A DNA stretch of 64,000 bases from Streptococcus cuniculi (GTDB lineage Bacteria; Bacillota; Bacilli; Lactobacillales; Streptococcaceae): contig NZ_SPPD01000002.1 in NCBI RefSeq assembly GCF_004570575.1, positions 124,001 through 188,000 of the forward strand, read 5' to 3'. The position numbers and the translations under genes were made by a program. Shown in pieces: positions 63,308 to 64,000 of the stretch (within the stretch, counting starts at the first letter, position 1; every line of letters starts with the position of its first letter). Below the pieces are notes generated by a model. It saw only the letters and a list, made by a program, of their open reading frames with translations. It did no database searches and was not told the origin of the DNA.

Positions 63308-64000
63308 CTAAACTCCTTTCTTTGATAAATAGAGAGCTAAATCCTTGGCAAAATAGGTGATAATGATGTCAGCTCCTGCACGTTTCATGCCAAGAAGGGT
63401 TTCTACCATCACTTTTTCTTCATCAATCCAGCCGTTTTGGGCTGCTGCCTTAATCATGGCATATTCACCACTGACATTATAGGCAACTAAAGGTAGGTTG
63501 CTTTGCTGCCTCACATCACGCAGAATATCTAAGAAAGCTAAGGCAGGTTTGACCATGAGGAAGTCTGCCCCCTCTGCTTCGTCACTCTGGGCTTCTCTAA
63601 GGGCTTCTAAGCGATTGGCAGGATCCATCTGGTAGGTCTTGCGATCTCCAAAAGCTGGAGCGCTTTCGCCCGCATCTCGAAACGGTCCATAAAAGCTTGA
63701 AGCAAATTTAATCGCATAAGCCATAATGGCGATGTCCTCAAATCCCGCTTTGTCAAGACCTTGACGAATAGCATACACATAGCCATCCATGGCATTAGAC
63801 GGAGCAATAATATCTGCCCCTGCACGTGCTTGGCTCACCGCCACTTCCACCAATCGCTCCAAGGAAGCGTCGTTTAAGACATGTTCGCCGTCTAACACGC
63901 CACAATGACCATGGCTGGTAAATTCGCACAGACAAGTGTCTGCGATGATGAGGACATCTGGGTAGTTCTGTTTAATCAAGCGGATGGCTTGTTGGACAAT
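63308..64000 (-). CDS. hemB: delta-aminolevulinic acid dehydratase HemB, partial (window end)
   Basis: Joins two 5-aminolevulinates to porphobilinogen. The C-terminal about 230 residues are visible: zinc-binding Cys in [14 protein letters not shown], the Schiff-base Lys in [12 protein letters not shown] and [17 protein letters not shown]. The frame is open to the window end ([10 protein letters not shown]), so the N-terminus lies beyond 64000. It is upstream of hemL in the same operon. Confidence 0.94.
   Translation of the reverse strand: MVQQAIRLIKQNYPDVLIIADTCLCEFTSHGHCGVLDGEHVLNDASLERLVEVAVSQARAGADIIAPSNAMDGYVYAIRQGLDKAGFEDIAIMAYAIKFASSFYGPFRDAGESAPAFGDRKTYQMDPANRLEALREAQSDEAEGADFLMVKPALAFLDILRDVRQQSNLPLVAYNVSGEYAMIKAAAQNGWIDEEKVMVETLLGMKRAGADIIITYFAKDLALYLSKKGV

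Noticed and set aside
1..64000. tRNA, rRNA, CRISPR arrays and complete insertion sequences
   Set aside because: None was recognised by eye; a tRNA or IS scan could still find short or degraded copies.

Overview
The window looks like a low-GC Firmicute chromosome, almost certainly a Streptococcus of the sanguinis group. The main clues are XerS with a dif_SL-type site, SatD/SatE, TrmFO, DprA-TopA, RbgA-RnhB, a BceRS-BceAB module, and an ethanolamine (eut) locus joined to cobalamin genes. The genus call is inference from gene content; no 16S or other marker is present.

Layout. (1) 1-2100, plus strand: the 3' part of a frameshifted flotillin-like gene, then a dif_SL-like site (928-958) directly upstream of xerS. 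Everything after xerS is on the minus strand, so the strand bias flips here, as expected at the replication terminus. (2) 2136-12004, minus: a phosphohexomutase, a BceRS/BceAB-like peptide-sensing and detoxification module with a 46-residue leader ORF and a BceR-type operator, then an ATP-grasp protein and two esterases. (3) 12231-15420: a small operon (merR, amidohydrolase, ABM-domain protein, LtrA-like membrane protein) behind a classic 19-bp-spacer MerR promoter. (4) 15440-25207: housekeeping genes (trmFO, satDE, topA, dprA, ROK kinase, maa, rnhB, rbgA), interspersed with small palindromic repeats. (5) 25395-32010: a decayed sugar island with a frameshifted fucO-like alcohol dehydrogenase, frameshifted rhaD, the 3' end of rhaA fused to a GH3 protein lacking its catalytic barrel, an AgrC-like kinase with a frameshifted LytTR regulator, and an IS66 tnpB remnant.

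(6) 32213-47043, minus: a complete eut operon in the order eutG-eutS-eutV-eutW-eutA-eutB-eutC-eutL-eutK-like-eutE-BMC-BMC-eutT-pduL-(unknown)-eutN-eutH-eutQ. It encodes the ammonia-lyase EutBC and its reactivase EutA, shell proteins, aldehyde and alcohol dehydrogenases, phosphotransacylase, permease and corrinoid adenosyltransferase. EutW/EutV senses ethanolamine and acts by antitermination: I can draw paired hexaloop hairpins (A1, G4) in the eutG leader and the eutW-eutA gap. A divergent plus-strand RNA at about 47317-47687 combines an adenosylcobalamin riboswitch with a third pair of such hairpins, the architecture of the EutX/Rli55 regulatory RNA.

(7) 47754-53202, minus: a cobalamin-tail operon (HAD lipoprotein phosphatase, eutP, cobD, pduX, cobT, pduO). 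(8) 53486-64000, minus: hemB (cut by the window end), hemL, cobU, cobS, cobC, an OYE-family reductase, a NikABCDE-type metal importer and a flavin reductase. Together, 6-8 make B12, load its adenosyl ligand and use it to degrade ethanolamine. The hem genes feed the corrin ring, and the importer probably brings cobalt or nickel.

No tRNA, rRNA or CRISPR array was seen. Four genes carry single-base frameshifts. Some could be sequencing errors, but the clustered damage in the rhamnose island looks genuine.
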